Shown here piece after piece: positions 1-7,246 of a stretch of DNA of 21,092 bases. The notes below the pieces were generated by a model. The model saw nothing but the letters and a program-made list of their open reading frames with translations. It made no database searches and was not told where the DNA came from. The position numbers and the translations under genes were made by a program. Each line of letters starts with the position of its first letter. Within the stretch, counting starts at the first letter, position 1. This DNA is from JALYQB01 sp035640155 (GTDB lineage: Bacteria > Actinomycetota > Actinomycetes > Mycobacteriales > Pseudonocardiaceae), in assembly GCA_035640155.1 (NCBI GenBank), contig DASQWR010000127.1:1-21092 (forward strand), read 5' to 3'.

Positions 1-198
1 GACCGCCCGCTCGTCGCCCCAGTACGGGGACCAAGGCCCCCAGCGGGCAGCCGGTACTTGGGGAATACTGGATCACCGAGACCGGCGGCGCCATGCTGCA
101 GATGAGCTACCGCGAGCGTCAGGTCCGGGTTTACACCGTCAGATTGACCCGGACGAGTGAAGGGGCCGCGGGATCGGCCCATAGGAGCATCGGTTATC

Positions 199-426
199 GT
201 GACCGGCGTGACGCGGCAGCAAGTCCACCAAGTCCACGGTGTCCTGCCGGCGCTCGCAGGGCCCGACGCCAGCGCGGACGAGCGTGGGCGGGCGATCGTG
301 GCGCGGATGGTGGCCCGGCACGGTGCCCCGTCGATCGAGGACTACCGCCGTGTCTACGCCTCGTGCGGTCAGCCGTGGCCCGGAGACGAGGAGATCCGTC
401 GCCGGTACCCCGTCGGCTCAGCGTGA
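199..426 (+). CDS. Small unrecognised protein, possible antitoxin partner of the PIN protein
   Basis: This short protein (75 aa from GTG 199, or 89 aa from GTG 157) belongs to no family I recognise. It is basic in the middle, with the stretch RGRAIVARMVARHG, and ends in a Pro/Arg-rich tail (PWPGDEEIRRRYPVGSA). I prefer GTG 199 because GGAG lies at 183-186, about 12 bases upstream; the start at 157 has no clear ribosome site. Its TGA stop overlaps the GTG of the next gene in the sequence GTGA, so the two are translationally coupled. A small gene coupled ahead of a PIN-domain gene is the usual layout of a VapBC-type antitoxin and toxin, so an antitoxin or DNA-binding role is inferred. No ribbon-helix-helix, AbrB or Phd motif is obvious. 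Confidence 0.5.
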   Translation: MTGVTRQQVHQVHGVLPALAGPDASADERGRAIVARMVARHGAPSIEDYRRVYASCGQPWPGDEEIRRRYPVGSA

Positions 427-806
427 TCGGTGGGAAGGTACTCGACCCCTCGGCACTAGCCGTGCTGATCCGAGGTCACCTGGCTGCGGTGGCCTGGTTC
501 GCCACCGCGAACAGCATGGGCATTGCGCTGTACCTGCCCACGCTCGCGCTGGCCGAGGTGCGCGCGGTTCGGCCGGACGCCGGGCCGGAGCTCGCCGAGG
601 TGCTCGGCCACCCGTCGGTGGTGCTCGGTGAGCTCGACGCGGCGGCCGCGGCCCAGGTGGACCAGCTGCTCGGGGCGGCCGGCGTGTTCGACGCACTGGC
701 CGGCCATGTCGTGCACGTGGCCCGGCAGCGAGGTTGGCCCGCGCTGACCGCCGACCCCGGCCGACTTCACCGCGTTGCCCCCGACCTCGAAGTCGATCTG
801 CTCTGA
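423..806 (+). CDS. PIN-domain protein (VapC-like putative ribonuclease toxin)
   Basis: From GTG 423 this is 127 aa, the usual size of a VapC toxin. The acidic residues expected of a PIN nuclease are spaced as in the family: D8 in VLDPSALAVL, E45 in LALAEVRA, D90 in GVFDALAGHVVHVARQRG, and D111 in ALTADPGRL. PIN proteins of this type coordinate Mg2+ or Mn2+ and cleave RNA, often tRNA or rRNA. The reading frame stays open upstream to base 93, but the GTGA overlap with the preceding gene and the position of the first PIN strand favour 423 as the start. The partner does not look like a standard VapB, so calling the pair a toxin-antitoxin system is an inference. The acidic set appears intact, so the nuclease may be active. 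Confidence 0.75.
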   Translation: MIGGKVLDPSALAVLIRGHLAAVAWFATANSMGIALYLPTLALAEVRAVRPDAGPELAEVLGHPSVVLGELDAAAAAQVDQLLGAAGVFDALAGHVVHVARQRGWPALTADPGRLHRVAPDLEVDLL

Positions 807-817
807 CCTCCGGCCCG

Positions 818-823
818 TAGGCT
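818..823 (+). promoter_or_regulatory. Candidate -10 element of a leaderless promoter
   Basis: TAGGCT sits 8 bases before GTG 832, with the expected transcription start at about 830-832. The TANNNT hexamer close to a start codon without a Shine-Dalgarno sequence is typical of leaderless actinobacterial genes. No convincing -35 is visible. Confidence 0.35.
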
Positions 824-831
824 CCCGTCAT

Positions 832-1725
832 GTGAGCCTGCCGACGGTCATGCCGGAGACGACCAGCGTGGATGCCGGCGCAGTCCGGCTCGGGGTCCGC
901 CGATGGTCCGGCGCCGCGGGCCGGCCGGTGCTCCTGGTGCACGGCCTGTCCTCCAACGCCCGGCTGTGGGACCTGGTCGCCGCCCGGCTGGCCGAGGCCG
1001 GGCACCCGGTGCTCGCCGTCGACCTGCGCGGCCACGGCAGTTCCGCCAGGGTGGCTGACGCCGGGGTGGCCGACGGCAGCACGGACCCCACGCGCACCGC
1101 CGCCGCTGATCTCGCAGCGCTCTGCTCGCGCACGCCAGAAGGCTGGACCGAGAGCACGCCCGAAGGCTGGACGGCACCGGTGGTGGCCGGTCAGTCCTGG
1201 GGCGGCAACGTGGTGCTGCAACTGGCGGCGGACCGGCCGGACCTGGTGCACGGGCTGGTGCTGGTGGACGGTGGCTGGCTGCACCTCGGTAACCGTTTCG
1301 ACGACCTCGAAGCGGCATGGCAGGTGCTCGCCCCGCCGCGGTTGACCGGGTTGCCGGTGGCTCGGTTGCGGGAGCGGCTCGCGCAGGTCCATCCGCACTG
1401 GTCCCCCGAGGCGGTCGACGCCACCCTGGCCAACTTCGAGCAGCTCGCCGACGGCACGGTACGGCCGTGGCTGAGCCGGGAGCGCCATCACGCCGTCGTG
1501 GCCAGCCTGCTCGCGCACCAACCCCGCGAGCTCTACCGGCGGGTGCGCTGCCGTTGCATCCTGCTGGCCGCGACCAGCACTGACGGCAGCCGGACCGAAC
1601 TTGCGGACGAGGCTGTGCGCAGCCTTCCGGACGTTAGCCGGCTGGAGGAGTTCCCCGGCGGCGACCACGACCTGCACGCCCAGCACCCGAACCGGGTGGC
1701 CGAGGCGATCGGAGAGTTGACGTGA
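832..1725 (+). CDS. Alpha/beta hydrolase
   Basis: An alpha/beta-hydrolase-fold enzyme of about 297 aa; substrate unknown. The sequence shows the oxyanion-hole region VLLVHGLSSNARLWD, the strand-4 region VLAVDLRGHGSS, the nucleophile elbow GQSWGG (Ser nucleophile), and a late histidine in FPGGDHDLHAQHP. The catalytic acid is probably the Asp in the stretch around LAATSTDGSR. GTG 832 is chosen because a TAGGCT -10-like element ends 8 bases upstream, which suits a leaderless transcript; ATG 850 is a reasonable alternative (291 aa). Just before the nucleophile elbow lies an in-frame duplication, TPEGWTES followed by TPEGWTAP. The stop overlaps the next gene in GTGA, so both are co-translated. Esterase, epoxide hydrolase and C-C hydrolase activities cannot be distinguished from sequence alone. 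Confidence 0.85.
   Translation: MSLPTVMPETTSVDAGAVRLGVRRWSGAAGRPVLLVHGLSSNARLWDLVAARLAEAGHPVLAVDLRGHGSSARVADAGVADGSTDPTRTAAADLAALCSRTPEGWTESTPEGWTAPVVAGQSWGGNVVLQLAADRPDLVHGLVLVDGGWLHLGNRFDDLEAAWQVLAPPRLTGLPVARLRERLAQVHPHWSPEAVDATLANFEQLADGTVRPWLSRERHHAVVASLLAHQPRELYRRVRCRCILLAATSTDGSRTELADEAVRSLPDVSRLEEFPGGDHDLHAQHPNRVAEAIGELT
1131..1178 (+). repeat. Two-copy 24-bp in-frame tandem duplication
   Basis: Units 1131-1154 and 1155-1178 share cacgcc, then gaaggctggac, and differ mainly at their ends. They add 8 residues (TPEGWT plus two) to the hydrolase without shifting its frame, immediately before the nucleophile elbow. Confidence 0.8.
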
Positions 1726-2975
1726 GCGGGTCCCGCCCCGGACGCCTGGTGATCATGGGTTCGGGGGAGACCGCACCAACCATGGTCGAGGTGCACCGCT
1801 CGGTGCTGCGCGCCGCGGGCGAGGGCCCGGCCTTGTTGCTCGACACCCCCTACGGCTTCCAGGAGAACGCCGACTCCATCACGCAACGAGCCGTCGAGTA
1901 CTTCGCCCGCAACGTGGTCCGCCCCGTCACCCCGCTCACCTGGCGCGAGCCTCTGGACGGCGCGGAGCTCGACCGGGTCCTCGCGTCGATCCGCCGAGCC
2001 CGCTCGGTGTTCGCCGGACCGGGCAGCCCCACCTACGCGCTACGGGTGTGGCAGGGCAGCGGCATGACGCAGGCGCTGGTCTCGCTCGCGCGCAACGGGG
2101 GCACGATCACCTTCGCCAGCGCCGCCGCCCTCACCCTCGGGGTGGTCGCCGTCCCGGTGTACGAGATCTATAAGAGCGGCGCCGTCCCGTCCTGGGTACC
2201 CGCGATGGACGTGCTGCGCGAGCTGACCGGGCTCTGCGCCGCGGTCATCCCGCACTACGACAACACCGAGGGGGGCACCCACTCCACCCGGTTCTGCTAT
2301 CTCGGCGAGCGGCGGCTGCGGCTGCTGGAGCCCGAGCTGCCGGCGGACGCGCACGTGCTCGGCGTGGACGAGCACACCGCGCTGGTGCTCGACCTCGCGG
2401 CGGGCACGGCGTCCGTACTGGGTCGCGGCACCGTGACCACCCGGGTCGACGGGGTGTCCCGGATGTTGCCCGCCGGCGCGGTGGTGCCGATCGCGGAGCT
2501 GGCTGGGGAACTGGCTGGAGAGCGGGACGCGGGCCAGGACCGCGAGCCGAGCGCGCCGGTCGCAGCGCCACCCGTCGAGGCCGAAGTGCCGCCCTCGGTG
2601 CGTGCGGCGGCGGACCGGGCCCGAGCCACTTTCGACACGGCGCTCGCGGCCGGAGACGCCGACGTCGCCGGATCCGCGGTGCTCGGGCTCGAGCAGGCGC
2701 TGCACGACTGGTCCGCGGACACGTTGCAGTCCGGTGACGAGGACTACGCCCGGCACACCCTGCGGGGCATGGTGCTCGAGCTGGCGCGGGCCGCCGAGAG
2801 CGGTCTGGCCGACCCCCGCGAGCGGCTCGCCCCGCTGGTGGAGGTGCTGCTGGAGTGGCGCGACGCGGCCCGGCAGCACGGGGACTTCGCGCTGGCCGAC
2901 GCGCTGCGCGGCCGGCTGAACGCCGCGGGCGTCATGGTGCAGGACACCTTCCGGGGCAGCCGGTGGACAGTGTAG
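1722..2975 (+). CDS. Peptidase S51-like / CysS C-terminal-like fusion protein
   Basis: This 417-aa protein has two parts. Residues 1-260 resemble the peptidase S51 / class I glutamine amidotransferase-like fold: GRLVIMGSGETAPTM near the start, LLDTPYGFQENAD at 39-51, FAGPGSPTYALR at 97-108, a candidate nucleophile S133 in TFASAAALTLG, H178 in IPHYDNTEGG, and GVDEHTALVLD at 214-224. A linker rich in Ala, Pro and Glu (about 265-290) follows. Residues 290-417 resemble the DALR and extreme C-terminal part of cysteinyl-tRNA synthetase: RATFDTALAAGD, then LLEWRDAARQHGDFALADAL and GVMVQDTFRGSRW. No tRNA synthetase catalytic core (HIGH or KMSKS) is present. The start GTG 1722 overlaps the upstream stop. 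Function unknown; hydrolysis of an amino-acid or peptide conjugate with tRNA or Cys-tRNA-synthetase-like binding is speculation. Confidence 0.8.
   Translation: MSGSRPGRLVIMGSGETAPTMVEVHRSVLRAAGEGPALLLDTPYGFQENADSITQRAVEYFARNVVRPVTPLTWREPLDGAELDRVLASIRRARSVFAGPGSPTYALRVWQGSGMTQALVSLARNGGTITFASAAALTLGVVAVPVYEIYKSGAVPSWVPAMDVLRELTGLCAAVIPHYDNTEGGTHSTRFCYLGERRLRLLEPELPADAHVLGVDEHTALVLDLAAGTASVLGRGTVTTRVDGVSRMLPAGAVVPIAELAGELAGERDAGQDREPSAPVAAPPVEAEVPPSVRAAADRARATFDTALAAGDADVAGSAVLGLEQALHDWSADTLQSGDEDYARHTLRGMVLELARAAESGLADPRERLAPLVEVLLEWRDAARQHGDFALADALRGRLNAAGVMVQDTFRGSRWTV
2942..2975 (+). repeat. Left copy of a 34-bp direct repeat at the gene 3' end
   Basis: This covers the last 34 bases of the S51/CysS-like gene, including its TAG. 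It matches 7436-7469 at 32 of 34 positions by eye (differences at the 12th and 28th bases). A repeat of a gene 3' end on both sides of a segment is what site-specific integration leaves, but a duplicated gene fragment would also explain it. Confidence 0.75.
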
Positions 2976-3008
2976 CCACCGGCGCACCACCCGTGTCGAG
3001 GTCTAGAG

Positions 3009-3245
3009 GTGTTCGTGGCTCACGGTGCCTCGCACTGGGCACTCGTGATTGTTGTGGTCGTCGCGCCGTTCCAGGTTCACGCGCTGTGGCCCGGGCAGTG
3101 GGACGTGGGGACCTCGCTGCCGCTGCAGCTCTGCGATTCGGCGTGTGGGGGATCTGGGTGGCCAGTCGTCTGGAATGTCCGTGATCATTACCATGCGAAA
3201 CACGCCTGGTTAGGTGCTGGCCTGCACTGCCTGGTGACAGGATAA
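3009..3245 (+). pseudogene. Remnant of a YwaF/TIGR02206-type membrane protein gene
   Basis: The 78-residue reading frame begins MFVAHGASHWALVIVVVV, like the N-terminus of YwaF-type integral membrane proteins. It then jumps to PFQVHALWPGQWDVGTSLPLQ and LQLCD, which in full-length relatives lies some 50 residues further on and starts the conserved LPLxLCD motif. After LCDSACGGSGW the similarity is lost. So an internal segment and most of the later membrane helices are missing. Full-length members have about 220-240 residues and several helices. The frame ends at TAA 3243-3245, just before the VioB-like operon. I read it as a decayed gene; a small new membrane peptide cannot be excluded. Family assignment is from memory of the motif, not a search. 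Confidence 0.55.
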
Positions 3246-3246
3246 T
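3241..3246 (+). promoter_or_regulatory. Candidate -10 element for the VioB-like operon
   Basis: GATAAT lies 8 bases before ATG 3255, which would give a leaderless or near-leaderless transcript. The surrounding DNA is more AT-rich than the rest of the window. A -35 is not clear. AGGA at 3239-3242 could alternatively be a distant ribosome site. Confidence 0.4.
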
Positions 3247-3254
3247 CGCTTCGT

Positions 3255-4580
3255 ATGAGACATCGTGTCAACGTGCTGTTCCGCGGTGGCCGTCCGGCAG
3301 TGTCACGCACGATGGCTGTCTCCGCTGCGGCGGGCGAGCAGTCGACACTCGAGGTCGTCCCGTCGATGTCTCCGCGCGACGAGGCGATCTTCCTGCTGCA
3401 CACCGCGGCCGAGATCGAACACGTGCTGATGGCGCAGTACCTTTATGCGGCCTGGTCGCTCCCGCTAGACGGACCCGCCGTCGTCCAACGCTGGCGTCGC
3501 GACATTCTCCAGATCGCACGTGAAGAGATGGCACACTTCGCCTCAGTTCAGAACCTGCTACGCTTTATCGGCGGCCCGCTGAACTTCGATCGAGAAGACT
3601 TCCCGTTTCGCACTGACTTCTATCCCTTTCCTTTCCGACTTGAACCGCTCAGCCGCACGTCCCTCGCCCACTACATCGCCGCTGAAATGCCAGCCGAGCC
3701 GGACGTGGATCCCAGCCTTATCGAGGAAGTCCTTCGCCTCGCGACCGGCAACGGGAACGGCCAACCCGTGAACCGCGTGGGCGCCCTCTACAATCGGCTG
3801 ACGACACTATTTGCCGACGAACAGAAGCTGCCAAACGGGCTGTTCCGTCCCGACACCGCAGACGGCATCCAGGCGCTTCCGGCGCGATACCGCGCCGACG
3901 TCGGACGCGGACCACTGTACCTCCGCAGCGTGCGCAATCGCGACGAGGCACTCTCGCTGCTCGCCGACATCGCCAGCCAGGGCGAGGGCGAGGAGAACGT
4001 GCCCCGCTCGCATTTTCTTGTATTCGTAGGCATCTTCGACGCCTGGCCTGCCGCCGATGAGGGCGCCCCGTCGCTCAACGTTTCGACTCACCCGAACACG
4101 TCCACAGATTCTGGATCCGACGACTTGGATCTCGCCGGGGGGCGGATCACTCACCCGCACGCCGCAGTATGGGCATCGGTCTTCAACCAGCATTACCGGA
4201 TGCTACTCACCTGGCTCCAGCACGCGCTGCTCAGTCGCACGCGCGACCCGGCGAGTTCCGGTCTCAGCCTTCGGGCGTTCGCCGAAATGCTCGTGCTCTC
4301 CGACGTGGGTGGTCTGCTCACCGCACTGCCGCGAACCGAGAACGGCAGCGGTCGTGCCGGGGCACCGTTTGAGCTGCCCTACTCGCTCGCCTTTCCAGAT
4401 CTTACAGGCGACCGCTGGGACTACCATTGGGAGCTGGTCGCCTCCGCGCGGGCGCAGATCGACGCCCTCAGCGCCGCGAGCGAGACCGAAGAAGCCATCC
4501 GCCAGCGCGTCCTCAGTTCGATAGCGGCCGCGGAGGCATTCATCGAGGAGCAGGCGAGCGACCGTGAGGACCAACCATGA
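3255..4580 (+). CDS. Ferritin-like iminophenyl-pyruvate dimer synthase domain protein (VioB C-terminal-half-like)
   Basis: This 441-aa protein matches the C-terminal half of VioB. VioB and RebD couple two oxidised tryptophan-derived imines in violacein and rebeccamycin synthesis. Visible landmarks are EIEHVLMAQYLYAAWSLP (53-70), REEMAHFASVQNLL (89-102) with the ExxH pair E91/H94, AEMPAEPDVD, and later IASQGEGEENVPRSHF (239-254), equivalent to the VioB segment with QGEG followed by SHF. Glutamates and histidines at 53-55, 90-94, 244 and 253 are candidate iron ligands. About 35 N-terminal residues precede the fold; ATG 3312 is an alternative start. The codons use clearly more A/T at third positions than flanking genes (for example around 3590-3650). 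ATG of the next gene overlaps the stop in ATGA. The substrate is unknown because no tryptophan oxidase gene is in the window. Confidence 0.82.
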   Translation: MRHRVNVLFRGGRPAVSRTMAVSAAAGEQSTLEVVPSMSPRDEAIFLLHTAAEIEHVLMAQYLYAAWSLPLDGPAVVQRWRRDILQIAREEMAHFASVQNLLRFIGGPLNFDREDFPFRTDFYPFPFRLEPLSRTSLAHYIAAEMPAEPDVDPSLIEEVLRLATGNGNGQPVNRVGALYNRLTTLFADEQKLPNGLFRPDTADGIQALPARYRADVGRGPLYLRSVRNRDEALSLLADIASQGEGEENVPRSHFLVFVGIFDAWPAADEGAPSLNVSTHPNTSTDSGSDDLDLAGGRITHPHAAVWASVFNQHYRMLLTWLQHALLSRTRDPASSGLSLRAFAEMLVLSDVGGLLTALPRTENGSGRAGAPFELPYSLAFPDLTGDRWDYHWELVASARAQIDALSAASETEEAIRQRVLSSIAAAEAFIEEQASDREDQP

Positions 4581-6478
4581 GCGTGCTGTCGTTCCCGCGA
4601 CTGTACTTTCACGGCATGATGTCGTGGGACCCAATCGTGTCGAACAACGACCCGGACAATTACGATGGTATCACCGCGCGCGCGAGGCTTGCGCCGGGCG
4701 AGACGGTGACCTGCTTCCGGCAGCGAATGATCGCCAGTACAGCGCAGCGCGGCGACTGGAACTATTTCGGCACGCATATCTGCGCTCTCGAACAGACGCG
4801 GGTGACCGGTGGGGCGACAGCCCCCCGTCACGGGGACGTCCACGACGACCCGCTCATCGACGCACCCGTGGAGCTGGTTGGCAAGCTGGTCGACATCGAC
4901 CCGACCGGGCTTTGCTCACAGATCTTCTTCGACGAGCTCTCCCTCGGAATTCCGGGCCTCCCCCATCTGCAGGCGCGCCCCCAGCGGCGGATGAGTTCCC
5001 GCTGGTTGAACTTCGGCCGGAACCTCACCCGGCTCCCCATTGCCGGTGGCGCCTCCGCCGCGTGGCAGGCGGTGTTCCCCGCAACGGACGTGGAGATCGT
5101 GCGCGCCGAGGAGTCCGCGCTCCTCGCGCCTCTTGCGGACGCCCTGCGCGATCCACGAGCTCGAGGGCTGATGGTGCGCCTTTCCACTTACCGCACTCAA
5201 TATTTCCAGAACGGTCTGAGAAATCCCCTGGAGCCCGCCCCCACGATCGCGGACCTGCAGCGGCTGCACGAGCAGGGAAAGCCGGTCTCCAACCCGGCCT
5301 ACAGTTTGGTGGTAGGAGCGGTGGGCATGTGGCTCGACGGCGACAGCGAAGCCGTCCCCGGAGGTCGCCTGCTGTTCGGCCAGAACCCGGCTCCGGTGCA
5401 TAACGCCGGTGGCCGACCTGCGCGCGCCGGCCCCGCCGCCGCAGAGTTCCATCCGGACGCAAACATCCTCTCTCTGGACTTCTCGAACACCATTCCAGAG
5501 CTGGACGCAGACGTCGAGAAGGCTGACTTCGGCGCCATCACGGTGTCCGTGACAAATAACGCAGACAGTATCGAGATCGCCCGGATCGAACCCTCGGCCT
5601 ATGACCGCGCCGCCTACGAAGCGCGTGCCGGTATCGTGGACGTCGACATCAGCGCGCATCCGGCCGTCGCGTCCCTGCCGATCGATGGTGCGCTCTCCTT
5701 GAGCGTCGAGACCCCCGCCGGGCGCACCGTGTTCCTCGCCGAGCGGGAGCTCTCGGCGTTCTGCGACGACTGCAACGTCTATCTCGACCAGGACGAGCCG
5801 CGCGCGCTGGTGATCCAGGCGCGCGAACGTGGCGAGGTTCCGGTACGGCCGCTGTCGATCCTCGCCGCGTGGTACGACGCAGAAATGAGCTTCACCAGGG
5901 AGATGACCGTGCTCCCGATGGCCGCCGACGGGACGTCCGAGCTGGTGGTCCGCGGCGACGAGGCAGGGTACCGTCACGTCCGCTTCATCGCCTTCGCCGG
6001 CGATGCCGCTCCAGTCCCACCCCCAGGGCTCAGGATCGACACCGACCAGTTCAGCAGCGTGCGCACACTTCCCTTTGATGACGCGCTGGAAGCCGCCACC
6101 CCCGACGAGGCGCTGACCTGGGAGTTCGTCTACTCGAACATCCTTGCGAGCTACGACGCGATCGCCCCGCGCATGAGCGTCATCATCGACCTCTCCGATG
6201 TAGATGCGGTCCGGACGTTCGCGCGTCGCCTCAAGGAGGTCACAGCGGTCGAACTGGTCGAAAGCCGAAGGTACATGCCTGTCACGCGAGACCTGTCGCG
6301 CGGCAAGCGCGAGCTTCTGCACCGCTTCTGTGACCTTGCGCTCGCTGCCTCTTCGCCGACAGAGGGCCTCGTGGCGGATGGGCTCGACAGCGGGTACGAG
6401 ACGACCGAGCCAGCGGCCCGCAACCGGCTCCCGGGCGTGCCGGTGGGTGAGCCGTTCGACAAGCGCGAGCGGTCGTGA
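4577..6478 (+). CDS. VioB N-terminal-half-like protein
   Basis: This 633-aa protein corresponds to the N-terminal half of VioB. It opens MSVLSFPRLYFHGMMSWDP, comparable with the VioB start (MSILDFPRIHFRG), has a central AYSLVVGAVGMWLDGD and PGGRLL like VioB GVVGLW and PAGRLL, and closes with FVYSNILASYDAIAPRMS, then RRYMPVTRDLSRGKRELL, like VioB YYMPSTRELSAPKARL. In VioB this half lies before the ferritin-like half in a single chain of about 1000 aa; here it is a separate gene and comes second. The two products probably form one enzyme. The 4-base overlap with the gene before (ATGA) and with the gene after (GTGA) indicates one transcript and coupled translation. No catalytic residues are assigned to this half in what I can recall. 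The C-terminus is a short, charged tail (PFDKRERS). Confidence 0.8.
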   Translation: MSVLSFPRLYFHGMMSWDPIVSNNDPDNYDGITARARLAPGETVTCFRQRMIASTAQRGDWNYFGTHICALEQTRVTGGATAPRHGDVHDDPLIDAPVELVGKLVDIDPTGLCSQIFFDELSLGIPGLPHLQARPQRRMSSRWLNFGRNLTRLPIAGGASAAWQAVFPATDVEIVRAEESALLAPLADALRDPRARGLMVRLSTYRTQYFQNGLRNPLEPAPTIADLQRLHEQGKPVSNPAYSLVVGAVGMWLDGDSEAVPGGRLLFGQNPAPVHNAGGRPARAGPAAAEFHPDANILSLDFSNTIPELDADVEKADFGAITVSVTNNADSIEIARIEPSAYDRAAYEARAGIVDVDISAHPAVASLPIDGALSLSVETPAGRTVFLAERELSAFCDDCNVYLDQDEPRALVIQARERGEVPVRPLSILAAWYDAEMSFTREMTVLPMAADGTSELVVRGDEAGYRHVRFIAFAGDAAPVPPPGLRIDTDQFSSVRTLPFDDALEAATPDEALTWEFVYSNILASYDAIAPRMSVIIDLSDVDAVRTFARRLKEVTAVELVESRRYMPVTRDLSRGKRELLHRFCDLALAASSPTEGLVADGLDSGYETTEPAARNRLPGVPVGEPFDKRERS

Positions 6479-7170
6479 CCCCATCCGAGCTAGGCGTGGT
6501 GAGGGAGCCGCGCGGCAGCGGTGGCTCGCTGACCCGTTTTCTCCTCCTCGTCGTCGGGTGCTGGCTGGCGTTCCTGGCCGTGTTCGTCGTGGCCGAGGCG
6601 TTCTCCGTGTCGCCGCTCGACGGCCTTGCGTCGTGGTGGTCGGGCGGTGTTGTGCTCGCCGGGGTCGCGGGAGTCGGACTGCTGGTGGCAGACGTCGTGC
6701 TCCCGGTTCCGTCCAGCATGGTGATGATCATCCAGGGGGCGCTTTTCGGGGTTGCCATCGGCACGGCTTTGTCGCTGCTGGGCGGGGTGGGCACTGCGCT
6801 GGCCGGCTATGGCCTGGGGCGGGTCGGCGGTCCGCCGCTGCTGCGATCGGTCTGCTCGGATGCGGAGCGGGACCGGGCCGACCTTCTCATACGTCGATGG
6901 GGGTTGCTGGCCGTGACCGCCACCCGTCCGGTGCCCCTCCTCGCCGAGACAGTCGCGGTGGTCGCTGGGGCGTCCTGCCTCGGACTGGTTCGCACCGCTA
7001 TGGCGGCGGCCGCCGGGTCGCTGCCCGGCGCGCTGCTCTATTCAGTGGCAGGCTCGCTGGATGTAGGAGCGCCGAGTGGTCTCGTGGTGTTCGCCATCGT
7101 GATCGCCATCGCCGCCGGCCTCTGGGTGCTCGGACGGCACCGCCAAAGGGCCGGCACCTCGCGGCCGTGA
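6475..7170 (+). CDS. VTT-domain (DedA/TVP38-like) membrane protein
   Basis: A 231-aa integral membrane protein. Helices are apparent near residues 20-42, 57-75, 84-110, 143-170, 172-192 and 203-220. The VTT (SNARE-associated) signature is visible: DVVLPVPSSMVMIIQGALFG (73-92) forming the first re-entrant region, GYGLGRVGG (111-119), and RWGLLAVTATRPVPLLAE (141-158) with the typical R-P-V-P. Family members act as lipid scramblases or transporters, for example for undecaprenyl phosphate or phosphatidylethanolamine. GTG 6475 overlaps the stop of the VioB-N-like gene, so it is co-translated with the two enzyme halves. Its function in that pathway, whether self-protection, export or envelope adjustment, is an inference. 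No integrase or regulator follows it. Confidence 0.8.
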   Translation: MTPSELGVVREPRGSGGSLTRFLLLVVGCWLAFLAVFVVAEAFSVSPLDGLASWWSGGVVLAGVAGVGLLVADVVLPVPSSMVMIIQGALFGVAIGTALSLLGGVGTALAGYGLGRVGGPPLLRSVCSDAERDRADLLIRRWGLLAVTATRPVPLLAETVAVVAGASCLGLVRTAMAAAAGSLPGALLYSVAGSLDVGAPSGLVVFAIVIAIAAGLWVLGRHRQRAGTSRP

Positions 7171-7246
7171 CGCCTCCACCCAGCAGCGCGGCCGGACCCG
7201 CCGCCCACGTCGTACTGATGCCCATGAGGAGCGACAACGCCCCGGG

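Noticed and set aside
16..70. Inverted CCAGTA (19-24) and TACTGG (65-70) near the left edge
   Set aside because: Six-base arms over a 40-base spacer are expected by chance, and there is no T-run or gene context.
1..198. Open frame from the left edge through 198, including an in-frame ATG at 93
   Set aside because: It merges into the PIN frame and its peptide (VLGEYWITETGGAMLQMSYR at first) then turns into Arg/Ala-rich sequence. A fragment of an upstream gene is possible, but there is no family match I can name.
418..1686. 422-residue antisense frame opposite the PIN and hydrolase genes
   Set aside because: Covers two good genes, has no domain, and ends in Arg/Pro-rich repeats typical of GC shadows.
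4916..6484. 522-residue antisense frame opposite the VioB-N-like gene
   Set aside because: Lies over a gene with clear VioB-like motifs and has no domain of its own.
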